NCBI GenBank assembly: GCA_031401235.1
Contig: JANNRJ010000029.1
Span: forward strand, 1 to 64,000
DNA: 64,000 nt
From: UBA3006 sp031401235
GTDB taxonomy: Bacteria; Actinomycetota; Acidimicrobiia; Acidimicrobiales; Ilumatobacteraceae
Direction of reading: 5' to 3'
Shown: piece after piece, positions 52,257 through 61,376 of the stretch
How positions within the stretch are numbered: the stretch's first letter is position 1
Layout of the letters: every line of letters starts with the position of its first letter
Notes under the pieces: generated by a model
Told to the model about the DNA's origin: nothing
The model's database searches: none
The model's input: the letters and a program-made list of their open reading frames with translations, nothing else
Program-made: the position numbers and the translations under genes

Positions 52257-53785
52257 TGGGATACTCCTGTATTCACATCTGGCCGACGAACTACACCGAG
52301 TACGTTGCGACGCTCAAAAAATCGACTTCGAGCCAGCAGAAGGACAGTCGGACGGGTGAAGAAATAGGCGACAATGACATCGGTAAGTGTGGCGAGACCA
52401 AGGAAAAAGGCAAAACCACGAACCGAGCCGACGGTGAGTTGCCACAGGATCGCTGCACCGATAAATGAAACTGTGTCAGCGGCAAGAATTGTCCGCCAAG
52501 CAGCGGCAAAACTTCGTTGAGCTGAATTTTTCAATGACTTGCCTTTATGGAGTTCATCTTTGATGCGTTCAAAAAACACCACATAGGAGTCGATAGTGAC
52601 TCCAATTGAGACGATGATCCCAGCCACCCCAGCCAGCGACAGCGCCAGGCCGTTTGTTTTTGAAAGGAACGCGATGATGCTCCACAGCAGCGCTCCAGAA
52701 ACCATCAACCCGCCGACCATTACCAAGGTAAGTAGTCGGTAATAAAAGAGAAAAAAGAGCATTACGAGAAGCACGCCGAGTAGGCCGGAGAACATTGCCG
52801 CGCGCAATGAATCCTTACCCAATGTCGGCGACACTGTCTGTACTTGTGAAACGCCAAATTTCACGGGTACTGCACCGAATTCTAGAATTTTTGCCAGATC
52901 ACGAGCTTCTGATTCCTTGAAACTGCCACTGATCTGAACCGAGCCACCACTAAATACTGGTTCGCGTACGACTGGTGCCGAAATTACGACACCGTCCAGC
53001 ACGATTGCGACCTGTGCGGTCGGGCACGTTGGTTCACGGTTATAACAAGTGGTTGTTAGCGCATTCCATAGTTGATCACCGTCAGCGCCATTTCGTAATC
53101 CGACAACAACGACCCATGAACCATTTTGAATTTCCGCTTTGGCATCATTGGTAAACACCTTGCCGCTAGCGGCGGCTGGACCGACGTAATAACCAGTGCC
53201 CTTGCCGTCGGTGAGCAACACAGTCGCGGTCGGATCATTTGGATCCGCCGAAGCAGGAACGGTAATAACCGGAACACCCGTGGTCGTAGTCGGGGCAACA
53301 GTTGTCGGAGGCACGGTCGTCTCAGGAACACTTGTCGCGGAAATTTTCCTCGTCCCGCCGACGCCACCACTGGGTGGCGGCAAAGTCGTCGCTGCCGGCG
53401 TTGTCGCTGACACTGTGGTTGTTGAGGTCGTTTGAATTAGTCCGGCTTGAAGCACCGGCCTGAGCAATAATTCACCTTGTCGGCCAACAATGTCTAGCGC
53501 CCGTTGTTGATCATCGACTCCTGGCAGGTTGACTACGACGGTGTCACCTTGACGAATGATTTCTGGTTCGGCAACGCCAATTGAGTCCACACGAGATCGA
53601 ATAATTTCAACGGCTACATCGAGAGCCGTTGCATCGTAGACACCTTCAGGTTGGAGGGTGATCGACGCACCGCCCTGCAAATCAAGACCGAGTGAAGGAG
53701 TATTTCCAGCAACAAGATTGGACGCCAATACCCCACCGGCGACTACCACAATTCCAATCAGCGATAAGAGTAGTCGGCGTACCAT
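52253..53785 (-). CDS. secD: Protein translocase subunit SecD
   Basis: Partner of SecF. The 510-aa protein has an N-terminal membrane helix, GLDLQGGASITLQPEGVYDATALDVAVEIIRSR at the start of the P1 domain, and a C-terminal block of five helices with SIGVTIDSYVVFFERIKDEL. Between about 115 and 175 it has a Thr/Pro/Val-rich periplasmic linker (PETTVPPTTVAPTTTTGVP). Such linkers are common in Acidimicrobiia export proteins, in my experience, and may be glycosylated or simply flexible. Confidence 0.97.
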   Translation of the reverse strand: MVRRLLLSLIGIVVVAGGVLASNLVAGNTPSLGLDLQGGASITLQPEGVYDATALDVAVEIIRSRVDSIGVAEPEIIRQGDTVVVNLPGVDDQQRALDIVGRQGELLLRPVLQAGLIQTTSTTTVSATTPAATTLPPPSGGVGGTRKISATSVPETTVPPTTVAPTTTTGVPVITVPASADPNDPTATVLLTDGKGTGYYVGPAAASGKVFTNDAKAEIQNGSWVVVVGLRNGADGDQLWNALTTTCYNREPTCPTAQVAIVLDGVVISAPVVREPVFSGGSVQISGSFKESEARDLAKILEFGAVPVKFGVSQVQTVSPTLGKDSLRAAMFSGLLGVLLVMLFFLFYYRLLTLVMVGGLMVSGALLWSIIAFLSKTNGLALSLAGVAGIIVSIGVTIDSYVVFFERIKDELHKGKSLKNSAQRSFAAAWRTILAADTVSFIGAAILWQLTVGSVRGFAFFLGLATLTDVIVAYFFTRPTVLLLARSRFFERRNVLGVVRRPDVNTGVSQ

Positions 53786-53818
53786 CTGGGGCGAATCTAG
53801 GGAGAGAAGATTGGACGC

Positions 53819-54172
53819 TTAGTTAGAGCTTGCCGCTTGCGTACCGGCTGCTTTGTTCACCACACGAGCCACCGCACTTCGAGCAACTCGGATTTCAATG
53901 GACTTGCCCGGAGTGTGTTCGGCAATGTCCAACCATATGTAGTCGTCTTCGACAGACGAGACGAAACCATATATTCCTGAATTGAGTATGACCTCATCGC
54001 CTTCGCCCAGAGTGTTCTGCAAATTACGGGACTCTTTTTGGCGCCTGCGCTGTGGCTTAAGCAACAAGAAATACATGGCCACAAAGATAAGCACAAGAGG
54101 CAAAAGGCTGACGATGCTGCTCCCGCCTCCGCTAGAGGTGGCACCCAAAAGATGAAAAACGGTCTGTGACAT
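53819..54172 (-). CDS. yajC: Preprotein translocase accessory subunit YajC
   Basis: Small single-pass partner of SecDF. From the ATG at 54172 the protein has 117 aa: a membrane helix near 20-40 (IVSLLPLVLIFVAMYFLLL) followed by the basic KPQRRRQKE stretch and the conserved LGEGDEVILNSGIYGFV domain. The longer frame from 54202 overlaps tgt and is rejected. The tgt-yajC-secD-secF order is widely conserved. Confidence 0.95.
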   Translation of the reverse strand: MSQTVFHLLGATSSGGGSSIVSLLPLVLIFVAMYFLLLKPQRRRQKESRNLQNTLGEGDEVILNSGIYGFVSSVEDDYIWLDIAEHTPGKSIEIRVARSAVARVVNKAAGTQAASSN

Positions 54173-54191
54173 AGGTTCGTACTCTAGCGAC

Positions 54192-55310
54192 TTATGGTTC
54201 AATCTGTGTCGTCACGGCCCACACAGCAAGTATTTGTCGGCGAAATTGATCAAATGTGCCCATTGTGATTGCGGTGCGTATGTCGTCCATCAACGCAAAT
54301 GTCCAGGCCAGATTGTGTAGCGAAACCAGACGGGAAGCTGTTGGTTCGCCGACTTGAAATAAGTGTCGCAAGTAGCCACGGCAATGACGTTTACACACCG
54401 AACATCTGCAGGATTTGTCAATTGGTTCGTCGGAAGAAATGTACTCGGCTCGCTTGAGATTTATTCGACCATCACCGGTGAGAGCGGTCCCATGTCGCCC
54501 CAGTCGGGTTTGCATCACGCAATCAAATTGATCAACACCTAAGTTCACCGCCTCCACAAGGGATGCGGGATCCCCGACTCCCATTAAATATCGCGGCCGA
54601 TTGTCAGGCAGCGCTTCCAGTGCACTGGCCAACGCCGGCAACATTTCGTCGCGAGTTTCGCCAACGGAAAGACCACCAATCCCGTAACCGTCAAAATCAA
54701 GTTCGGCGGTGCGCTGCGCACTTTCACGGCGAAGATTCTGACTTGTTCCGCCTTGCACAATTCCGAACAGTGATTGATCGGTTCGTGAATGAACTGCCCG
54801 TGCTCGACTTGCCCATCGTGCCGTTCGATCAACCGCAATTCGTAGAACTTCGTCTGATGAGGGCAATGGTGGGCAGACATCGAGCACCATTTGAATATCG
54901 GCGCCAATCAATTGCTGAACCGCCACGGCAGACTCCGGAGTGAATCTGTGCGATGAACCGTCGTAGGTCGATTTAAAGGTGACGCCCTCATCGTCTACGT
55001 CCGGATTTAGCGAAAAAACCTGAAACCCACCGGAATCGGTGAGTGTAAGGCCCGTCCAGCCAGAGAAGGCACCGAGCCCACCATGATCGGCAATGATCTG
55101 AGCACCTGGCCTCAACATCAAGTGATACGTATTCCCTAAAACTATTTGGGCACCCAAATCTTCATAATCTTGGGCGCTCAAATATTTAACTGCACCCCGT
55201 GTGCCGACCGGCATAAAGCACGGAGTCGAATATGTACCGCGGTTGGTCTGTGCCAGCCCGGTACGCGCCAAACCGTCGCGCGACTGTTCGGTGAACGAGA
55301 CGGGAAACAT
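54192..55310 (-). CDS. tgt: Queuine/preQ1 tRNA-guanine transglycosylase
   Basis: Exchanges G34 of GUN-anticodon tRNAs for preQ1. The 372-aa protein has the substrate loop LTDSGGFQVFSL with the catalytic Asp, GGLSVGE, and a zinc site in CRCSVCKRHCRGYLRHL followed by the His of SLHN. With queA next to it the last steps of queuosine synthesis are present; the queCDEF genes are not in this window. Confidence 0.97.
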   Translation of the reverse strand: MFPVSFTEQSRDGLARTGLAQTNRGTYSTPCFMPVGTRGAVKYLSAQDYEDLGAQIVLGNTYHLMLRPGAQIIADHGGLGAFSGWTGLTLTDSGGFQVFSLNPDVDDEGVTFKSTYDGSSHRFTPESAVAVQQLIGADIQMVLDVCPPLPSSDEVLRIAVDRTARWASRARAVHSRTDQSLFGIVQGGTSQNLRRESAQRTAELDFDGYGIGGLSVGETRDEMLPALASALEALPDNRPRYLMGVGDPASLVEAVNLGVDQFDCVMQTRLGRHGTALTGDGRINLKRAEYISSDEPIDKSCRCSVCKRHCRGYLRHLFQVGEPTASRLVSLHNLAWTFALMDDIRTAITMGTFDQFRRQILAVWAVTTQIEP

Positions 55311-55334
55311 TTGTTACAGAGTACCGAACCACAT

Positions 55335-56345
55335 TCAATTCAAGTGACGATCCAGCAACATTGCATCACCGAAGGACAAAAACCGATACTTGTGTTGAAT
55401 CGCTTGGAGATACAACGATCGCCACCGTGTCCCGATGAAGGATTCAATCATCAGCAACAGAGACGTTTTTGGCATGTGAAAATTCGTGATCAACAGATCT
55501 ACAAGTTTCCAGTCGTATCCAGGCGTAATAAACAAACTGCTGCGGCCACGATTCAGACCTGTCGAAGCGGCTGTCTCAAGTGCCCGCGTTGCAGTGGTAC
55601 CGACGGCAACTACCCGTCTGGCTTGTCGGCATCGTTCGAGAGTGTCAGCCGAAACAGAATATGACTCGGTGTGGATTTTATGATCGATGGGATTGGTCGT
55701 GCTTATTGGAGCAAAGGTGTCCAAGCCAACAGTGAGATCAACCGTGACCATTTGAACGCCCGCATTTTGCAAATCTTGTAGAAGTCGATTAGTGAAGTGG
55801 AGCCCAGCCGTTGGTGCTGCCGCAGATCCAGCGTGACGGGCATACACCGTTTGGTAGCGATCGGGATTTGTCAGCGGCGAAGTGATATATGGCGGGAGTG
55901 GCATTTCTCCTCGTTCGGCCAGCATCGTGTCGAAATCGTCAACCAGAATCGTGACCACGAAAGTGTCACCGGCTTCAGTTCGCTTACCAACTTCAATTAG
56001 CGACACTCCGTCGTTTCCGTACAGAATTTCGCCAACTCTCAACTTTCCACCTGGGCGAATGAGCGATTCCCATTCGCCTGAACGCATATCTATGGGTTCG
56101 AGTAACAAGACTTCAACGGCGCCGCCCGTGGCCCGACGAAGATGTAGCCGAGCGGGTATAACTCGAGTGTCATTGACCACGAGCAGATCCTCAGGGTGCA
56201 AATAGTCACCAATATCTGCCACTCGCCGATGCAGCGCTTCGATATTTCCTTGGTCGACTAATAGTCGCGCTGAATCCCGAGGTTCAATTGGAGTTTGAGC
56301 GATTAACTCTTCAGGCAGGACGTAATCGATGTCATCGATGTGCAC
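55335..56345 (-). CDS. queA: S-adenosylmethionine:tRNA ribosyltransferase-isomerase
   Basis: Transfers and rearranges the ribose of SAM onto preQ1-tRNA to give epoxyqueuosine. The 336-aa protein starts with the family DYVLPEELIAQTP, and has RDSARLLV, VVNDTRVIPARL, the PTAGLHFT motif and TTATRALETAA. It lies 24 bp before tgt. In many bacteria queA and tgt are adjacent; here they follow ruvB directly. Confidence 0.97.
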   Translation of the reverse strand: MHIDDIDYVLPEELIAQTPIEPRDSARLLVDQGNIEALHRRVADIGDYLHPEDLLVVNDTRVIPARLHLRRATGGAVEVLLLEPIDMRSGEWESLIRPGGKLRVGEILYGNDGVSLIEVGKRTEAGDTFVVTILVDDFDTMLAERGEMPLPPYITSPLTNPDRYQTVYARHAGSAAAPTAGLHFTNRLLQDLQNAGVQMVTVDLTVGLDTFAPISTTNPIDHKIHTESYSVSADTLERCRQARRVVAVGTTATRALETAASTGLNRGRSSLFITPGYDWKLVDLLITNFHMPKTSLLLMIESFIGTRWRSLYLQAIQHKYRFLSFGDAMLLDRHLN

Positions 56346-56350
56346 TGTCG

Positions 56351-57370
56351 CTAAAACAATTCTGGCGGCGAATCAGGGGGTTCGAGACCAATGTGGCGCC
56401 AAGCGCTCGGCATCGCCACGCGACCTCGCGGCGTTCGCGCGATCATGCCCTGCTGGATAAGAAATGGTTCATAGACATCTTCGATTGTTTCGGTCTGTTC
56501 ACTCACGCTGATCGCCAACGTCGATAAACCAACTGGTCCACCTCCAAATTGACCGCAGATCGCGGACAGGATCGCCCGGTCAACTTTGTCGAGTCCGCGA
56601 TCATCCACACCAAACACCGCCAATGCGCTTTGGGCAGTGTTCTGATCGACGGTCCCGTCGCCGCGAACCTGAGCGAAATCTCGCACACGTCGCAAAAGAC
56701 GATTGGCGATACGCGGAGTGCCCCGAGAACGCCTAGCGATCTCGGTGGCACCTAGCGCATCGATATCAACTTTCAATATTCCTGCGGTGCGACGAACAAT
56801 GAGCTCAAGTTCGTCCACTTCGTAGTAGTCAAGTCTCGCAACAAGGCCGAACCTATCCCGCAACGGACCAGTGATCATCCCGGTTCGCGTTGTGGCCCCA
56901 ATCAGTGTGAATTGCGGGAGGGTAAGTCGAATCGACGAAGCGGATGGACCCTTGCCAACAACAATGTCAATTTGAAAATCTTCCATCGCCGGATACAAAA
57001 TTTCTTCGACGTTCCTTGACAGACGATGAATCTCGTCGATGAACAACACATCATGATCACCAAGTTTGGTGAGAATTGCCGCCAAATCGCCGGCACGTTC
57101 CAATGCTGGTCCAGATGTGACATGTAGTGTCGCTGACATTTCGGATGCGACAATCCCGGCCATAGTGGTTTTGCCCAACCCAGGTGGGCCAGCGAGCAGA
57201 ATGTGATCGGCGGGCTGTTCACGCATTCGGGCCGCTTCCAGCACAATTCCCAGATGCTCCTTTAATTCGCGCTGCCCAACGAAATCATCTAGTCGATGCG
57301 GCCGAAGACCGCTTTCTTCGACCGCGTCGACTTCGTCACCGACATTTGGATCCAAAAATTCTTCACGCAC
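56351..57370 (-). CDS. ruvB: Holliday junction helicase RuvB
   Basis: AAA+ motor of branch migration. From the GTG at 57370 the protein has 339 aa: Walker A GPPGLGKTT (61-69), Walker B LFIDEIHRL (109-117), sensor 1 IGATTRTG, and a C-terminal winged helix with PFLIQQGMIARTPRGR. The GTG lies within the ruvA 3' end (8-bp overlap) with a GGGGG run upstream. The longer frame from 57511 is rejected. Confidence 0.97.
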   Translation of the reverse strand: MREEFLDPNVGDEVDAVEESGLRPHRLDDFVGQRELKEHLGIVLEAARMREQPADHILLAGPPGLGKTTMAGIVASEMSATLHVTSGPALERAGDLAAILTKLGDHDVLFIDEIHRLSRNVEEILYPAMEDFQIDIVVGKGPSASSIRLTLPQFTLIGATTRTGMITGPLRDRFGLVARLDYYEVDELELIVRRTAGILKVDIDALGATEIARRSRGTPRIANRLLRRVRDFAQVRGDGTVDQNTAQSALAVFGVDDRGLDKVDRAILSAICGQFGGGPVGLSTLAISVSEQTETIEDVYEPFLIQQGMIARTPRGRVAMPSAWRHIGLEPPDSPPELF

Positions 57371-57968
57371 GACGCACCCCCAAAAAATTGAGTGCCAGAC
57401 GAAGTAATTGTTCAGCGGATTTAGATACTGGAAGTTGGCGCAACACATCGCGAATTTCGTCGTTGCCATAACCGAGCCCAGCCAATGCTTCTCGTACATC
57501 GGCCACGACATTTGTAGTTGTCAGCGATGAGACGCCCGGCTGTTCTCCGATGTCATCAAGCATTGACATATTTAGCCGCCCTTTCAATTCGACAAGTAAC
57601 CGTTCGGCCGTCTTTCGACCCACCCCTGGCACCAACGTAAGCGATGCAAGATCGCCGGTAGCAACAATGTCGACCAGCGAACGAGGTGAATGAACAGCGA
57701 GAATCGCCATCGCCATCGATGGCCCAACACCGTGCGTTGCTATCAAGGTTTCAAATGAGTTTCGCTCATCTCGTTCAAGGAAGGCGAACAGCGTGTGAGC
57801 GTCTTCACGCAAGTGTTCGTACACATACATGAATGCGCTTGAAGTTGGTTCAAGTTCGGCGAGTGTTCGCGGCGTGACATGCACGAGATAACCGATCCCA
57901 GCCACTTCAATCAGAGCAGTACTATCGCTGTTTCGTTCCAGCACCTTGCCGCGCAGTGATCCGATCAT
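57363..57968 (-). CDS. ruvA: Holliday junction protein RuvA
   Basis: Tetrameric junction-binding partner of RuvB. From the ATG at 57968 the protein has 201 aa: an OB fold (MIGSLRGKVLERNSDSTALI), two helix-hairpin-helix motifs (THGVGPSMAMAIL and LVPGVGRKTAERLLVELKG), a flexible linker, and a C-terminal UBA-like domain (VREALAGLGYGNDEI) that contacts RuvB. It overlaps ruvC by ATGA. Confidence 0.97.
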   Translation of the reverse strand: MIGSLRGKVLERNSDSTALIEVAGIGYLVHVTPRTLAELEPTSSAFMYVYEHLREDAHTLFAFLERDERNSFETLIATHGVGPSMAMAILAVHSPRSLVDIVATGDLASLTLVPGVGRKTAERLLVELKGRLNMSMLDDIGEQPGVSSLTTTNVVADVREALAGLGYGNDEIRDVLRQLPVSKSAEQLLRLALNFLGVRRA

Positions 57969-58537
57969 GCTGATTGTGCTTTTTTTTCGGCGGCGACGAT
58001 GCTTTGACGAAGTGGCAACATTGCCAGATAGCACAATGCCAGTGCCGCAGCATCGGCTGCATCGGCTGGCTTTGGCAGTTTGGATAAGCCGAGACGCTTT
58101 TGCACCATTCGCTGCACTTGCAATTTGTCGGCACCACCCCATCCAGCGATGGCGCTTTTTACCTGCTTGGGAGTGAATTGAACGACATCACACCGACGGT
58201 CGGCGGCAATCGCCAAAGCCAGTCCGCTTACTTGGCCAACACTCATGGCAGTGCGAACATTTGCTTGAAAAAATACTTGTTCGACAGCCACAGCGACGGG
58301 AACAAACTCGTCGAACAATGCGACTATCTCTTTGTGCAACTCGGCAAGTCGTTGTGGCAATTCCGTTGTGGCAACCGTGGTGATAACACCCAACGAAACA
58401 ACAACAGGTTGTTGAGTTCCATTTTGGCGTAGCACCGCGTAACCACATCGGGTAAGGCCCGGATCAATGCCAAGTACCGTGAGACCAGCCTGAGCGTCAC
58501 CGATTGGGGCGCCAGTTAGGCGACTTGGGGCGAACAT
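57965..58537 (-). CDS. ruvC: Holliday junction resolvase RuvC
   Basis: Cuts Holliday junctions after RuvAB migration. From the ATG at 58537 the protein has 190 aa; the RNase H-fold active site is seen in VLGIDPGLT (Asp25), VAVEQVFFQANVRTAMSVGQ (Glu), and the ADAADAAALALC Asp near the end. Starts at GTG 58564 and ATG 58555 are also in frame; I chose 58537 because AGGA lies 8 nt upstream. Even so, about 18 residues precede the usual family start. Confidence 0.95.
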   Translation of the reverse strand: MFAPSRLTGAPIGDAQAGLTVLGIDPGLTRCGYAVLRQNGTQQPVVVSLGVITTVATTELPQRLAELHKEIVALFDEFVPVAVAVEQVFFQANVRTAMSVGQVSGLALAIAADRRCDVVQFTPKQVKSAIAGWGGADKLQVQRMVQKRLGLSKLPKPADAADAAALALCYLAMLPLRQSIVAAEKKAQSA

Positions 58538-58576
58538 AGGTTCGATCCTAGTCATTTCATCCACTACCTATGCGGA

Positions 58577-59038
58577 TTACTCCCGATCGATTGCGGTTCG
58601 AACTGCGTCAACAAGTTCGCCAACTGGGCGAAAATTAAGCCCGGCCATGGCCCGATGAACATACCGAATGATTCCCTTGCCATCCACGACGAATACGCTC
58701 CGTCGTGAGAATCCGAGTGGACCTAAAACGCCATAATGACCCGAGACCTTCTTATCGGTGTCGGCAAGCAAGGGAAATCCGAACCCGTGTTTCTGAGAAA
58801 ACTGCTCGTGGCTTTCCACATCTTGTGGTGAGATGCCAAGAACTTGTGCACCGACATTTGTGAATTCATCGATGGATTGCGTGTACGAACATAACTGTTT
58901 CGTACACACAACGGTGTTATCACCAGGATAAAACACCAACACGACTGGTTTTCCAATGTAATCAGATAACGAATAATTTCGTCCACCGGTTCCGGGAAGT
59001 GTGAATTCGGGCGCGATATCGCCTAAAGAAATTGTCAT
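58577..59038 (-). CDS. Peroxiredoxin (Bcp/AhpC-TSA family)
   Basis: Thiol peroxidase that reduces hydroperoxides. The 153-aa protein has the thioredoxin fold with the peroxidatic Cys45 in GDNTVVCTKQLC and a second Cys50 five residues on, the atypical 2-Cys layout of Bcp/PrxQ. The usual PxxxTxxC threonine region reads YPGDNTVVC, so the Pro-x3-Thr spacing differs slightly. It overlaps yebC by ATGA and precedes ruvC by 39 bp, so it may be expressed with the repair genes. Confidence 0.93.
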   Translation of the reverse strand: MTISLGDIAPEFTLPGTGGRNYSLSDYIGKPVVLVFYPGDNTVVCTKQLCSYTQSIDEFTNVGAQVLGISPQDVESHEQFSQKHGFGFPLLADTDKKVSGHYGVLGPLGFSRRSVFVVDGKGIIRYVHRAMAGLNFRPVGELVDAVRTAIDRE

Positions 59039-59784
59039 TGTGCGACTTGTGTGAGAATTTCTTCTGAAATATCAAAGTTTGAATAGACATCTTGGACATC
59101 ATCCAACTCATCCAACTCATCCATGATGTGCAACACCGCCTTAGCATCACTCATTTTGGTTACCGGCACCACCAAAGATGAGACCATCGTAGAAGTTGCC
59201 GACGCCACTGGCATCCCCGAACTATCTAACGCAGCTTTGAGAGACTCGACCGCTGCTGAATCGCAAATGACAAGCCAAGAATCTCCGTCATCGGAAATAT
59301 CCTCGGCACCTTTGTCTAGGGCCACTGACATGAGATCATCCTCGCTCACCGATCGCGACACGTGCAACACACCTTTTCGAGAAAACTGCCATGACACGGC
59401 GCCAGGTTCAGCCATCGAGCCGCCAAGTTTGCTGAAAATAATTCGGACATCGGCGGCAGTTCGATTTCGGTTGTCAGTAAGCACATCGATGAGCATCGCT
59501 ACGCCGCCTGGTGCATAGGCTTCATAGGTAATCGATTCATAAACAGCGCCGGTTCCTACTCCGGTGCCTCGTTTGATTGCACGATCAATGGCATCGTTGG
59601 TCATTTGAGCGGCTTTGGCTTTTAATACGATCGTTCGAAGTGCGGCATTCGTGGTTACATCGCCGCCGTGTTCTTTAGCGGCAACTTCAAGTTGCCGAGA
59701 CAACTTGGCAAATATTTTTCCCCGTGCTTTATCGACGGCGGCTTTCTTGTGTTTAATTGTTGCCCATTTAGAGTGACCGGACAT
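59035..59784 (-). CDS. YebC/TACO1 family protein
   Basis: A 249-aa YebC-family protein. The start MSGHSKWATIKHKKAAVDKARGK is the family signature, and LRTIVLKAKAAQMTNDAIDRAIKRG, YEAYAPGGVAMLIDVLTDNRNRT and DRNRTAADVR-type blocks follow. Bacterial members were first annotated as transcription regulators; more recent work links the family to translation at polyproline stretches. Its place next to ruvC and pdxT matches Streptomyces. Confidence 0.96.
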   Translation of the reverse strand: MSGHSKWATIKHKKAAVDKARGKIFAKLSRQLEVAAKEHGGDVTTNAALRTIVLKAKAAQMTNDAIDRAIKRGTGVGTGAVYESITYEAYAPGGVAMLIDVLTDNRNRTAADVRIIFSKLGGSMAEPGAVSWQFSRKGVLHVSRSVSEDDLMSVALDKGAEDISDDGDSWLVICDSAAVESLKAALDSSGMPVASATSTMVSSLVVPVTKMSDAKAVLHIMDELDELDDVQDVYSNFDISEEILTQVAQ

Positions 59785-59812
59785 TTTTCATCGCTCCCTT
59801 CTTATTGTTCCC

Positions 59813-60385
59813 TCATAAACTATTGACAAATATTTCATGGATTCGAGTATCAGCAGTAAGTTCCGGATGAAATGATGCCACCGTGATCGCTTTCTCTCGA
59901 GCCAACACAATGTTGGCTTCGTGTCGTGCCAGCACCTCCACGGTTTGGGAAGCAGTAATTACTTGTGGCGCTCGAATGAACACGGCGTGAAAAGGGGTGA
60001 GCAACGAGACAACATCAATGTCGGCTTCAAAGCTGTCAACCTGCCGACCGTACGCATTTCGGCGTACATCAATGTTGATCGCACCAAATGACTTCTGATC
60101 CGGCCGCGCATCATGGACATTGGTCGCCAACAAAATCATGCCCGCGCAGGTGCCAAAAATAGGCAGACCTTGCGAAATGACCTCGGCAATTGGATTAAAT
60201 AACTCGGATGACTCAAGCAACATTGACATTGTGGTCGATTCTCCGCCGGGCAGTACTAGGGCGTCAATCCCGATGAGATCGTCAATTGTTCGTACGTGAC
60301 GGGTACTGGCCCCTAATTCAGTGAGTGCAATTTGGTGGGCAGCAAATCCACCTTGTAAGGCCAACACTCCAACTAGAGGGCCCAC
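59813..60385 (-). CDS. pdxT: Pyridoxal 5'-phosphate synthase glutaminase subunit
   Basis: Releases ammonia from glutamine for PdxS. The 190-aa protein is a class I amidotransferase: LPGGESTTMSML (45-56), nucleophile Cys80 in FGTCAGMILLA, and the His173-Glu175 pair in SFHPELT. The start is the GTG at 60385, with GAGG 7 nt upstream, 18 bp after the pdxS stop. Confidence 0.96.
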   Translation of the reverse strand: MGPLVGVLALQGGFAAHQIALTELGASTRHVRTIDDLIGIDALVLPGGESTTMSMLLESSELFNPIAEVISQGLPIFGTCAGMILLATNVHDARPDQKSFGAINIDVRRNAYGRQVDSFEADIDVVSLLTPFHAVFIRAPQVITASQTVEVLARHEANIVLAREKAITVASFHPELTADTRIHEIFVNSL

Positions 60386-60403
60386 CCGGGGGCCTCGAAT
60401 CGT

Positions 60404-61321
60404 TCACCAGCCCCGCTCGGAATAGCGCTCATTGATCTGATCCATTCCGATTCCCGTCATCGGCGCACCAAGATTTCGACTTACCTTGGCAATGATTTGT
60501 GGATCGCGAAAGTGTGTTGTCGCTTCAACGATTGCTTTGGCTCGCAATGAAGGATCCTCACTCTTGAAAATTCCGGATCCGACAAAAACGCTTTGAGCAC
60601 CCAATTGCATCGCCAATGCGGCATCAGCGGGTGTGGCTATTCCACCGGCACAAAAAAGCGGTACCTGAAGTTCTCCAGTTTCGGCAATCTCTTGCACGAG
60701 TTGAAGCGGTGCGGAAAGTTTCTTGGCCCAGTCAAACAATTCGGCCGAATCCGCCTGAGTGATTCTTCGGATATCGCCGGTGATGCTGCGCAAATGTCGA
60801 ACTGCTTCAACAATATTGCCGGTCCCGGCCTCACCCTTTGATCGAATGAGTGCGGCGCCTTCACTAATTCGCCGCAGGGCTTCTCCTAAATTTGTCGCAC
60901 CGCACACGAATGGCACGGTGAATGCAAACTTGTCAATGTGATGAGTTTCATCGGCAGGTGTAAGTACTTCTGATTCGTCGACGAAATCGACACCGAGCGC
61001 TTCCAAAACTTGCGCCTCCACAAAATGACCGATCCGGACTTTTGCCATTACCGGAATTGAAACGGCGGCTTTGATTCCTTCAATCATTTCTGGGTCACTC
61101 ATCCGAGCCACACCACCATCTCGGCGAATATCGGCCGGTACTCGTTCAAGAGCCATTACCGCAACCGCGCCAGCATCCTCGGCGATTTTGGCTTGGAGGG
61201 GCGTGACAACATCCATGATTACGCCACCTTTGAGCATCTCGGCAAGACCGCGCTTGACACGAAGAGAACCTGTGGCCGATGAACTAGACGGGCGACGTGG
61301 TGATGCTGAAGGTGAACTCAT
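60404..61321 (-). CDS. pdxS: Pyridoxal 5'-phosphate synthase subunit
   Basis: Condenses ribose 5-phosphate, glyceraldehyde 3-phosphate and ammonia to PLP; forms a dodecamer with PdxT. From the ATG at 61321 the protein has 305 aa: GGVIMDVVTPLQAKIAEDAG, the ribose-binding Lys in PVMAKVRIGHF (Lys94), and GEAGTGNIVEAVRH. A Ser/Pro-rich, probably disordered, stretch covers residues 1-20 before the conserved RVKRGLAEML. PLP is needed by ArgD in this window. Confidence 0.97.
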   Translation of the reverse strand: MSSPSASPRRPSSSSATGSLRVKRGLAEMLKGGVIMDVVTPLQAKIAEDAGAVAVMALERVPADIRRDGGVARMSDPEMIEGIKAAVSIPVMAKVRIGHFVEAQVLEALGVDFVDESEVLTPADETHHIDKFAFTVPFVCGATNLGEALRRISEGAALIRSKGEAGTGNIVEAVRHLRSITGDIRRITQADSAELFDWAKKLSAPLQLVQEIAETGELQVPLFCAGGIATPADAALAMQLGAQSVFVGSGIFKSEDPSLRAKAIVEATTHFRDPQIIAKVSRNLGAPMTGIGMDQINERYSERGW

Positions 61322-61376
61322 GAACTCATCGTACCTAGATAATCCATACCCACCCAGCACGCAACGTCAGAGTCGC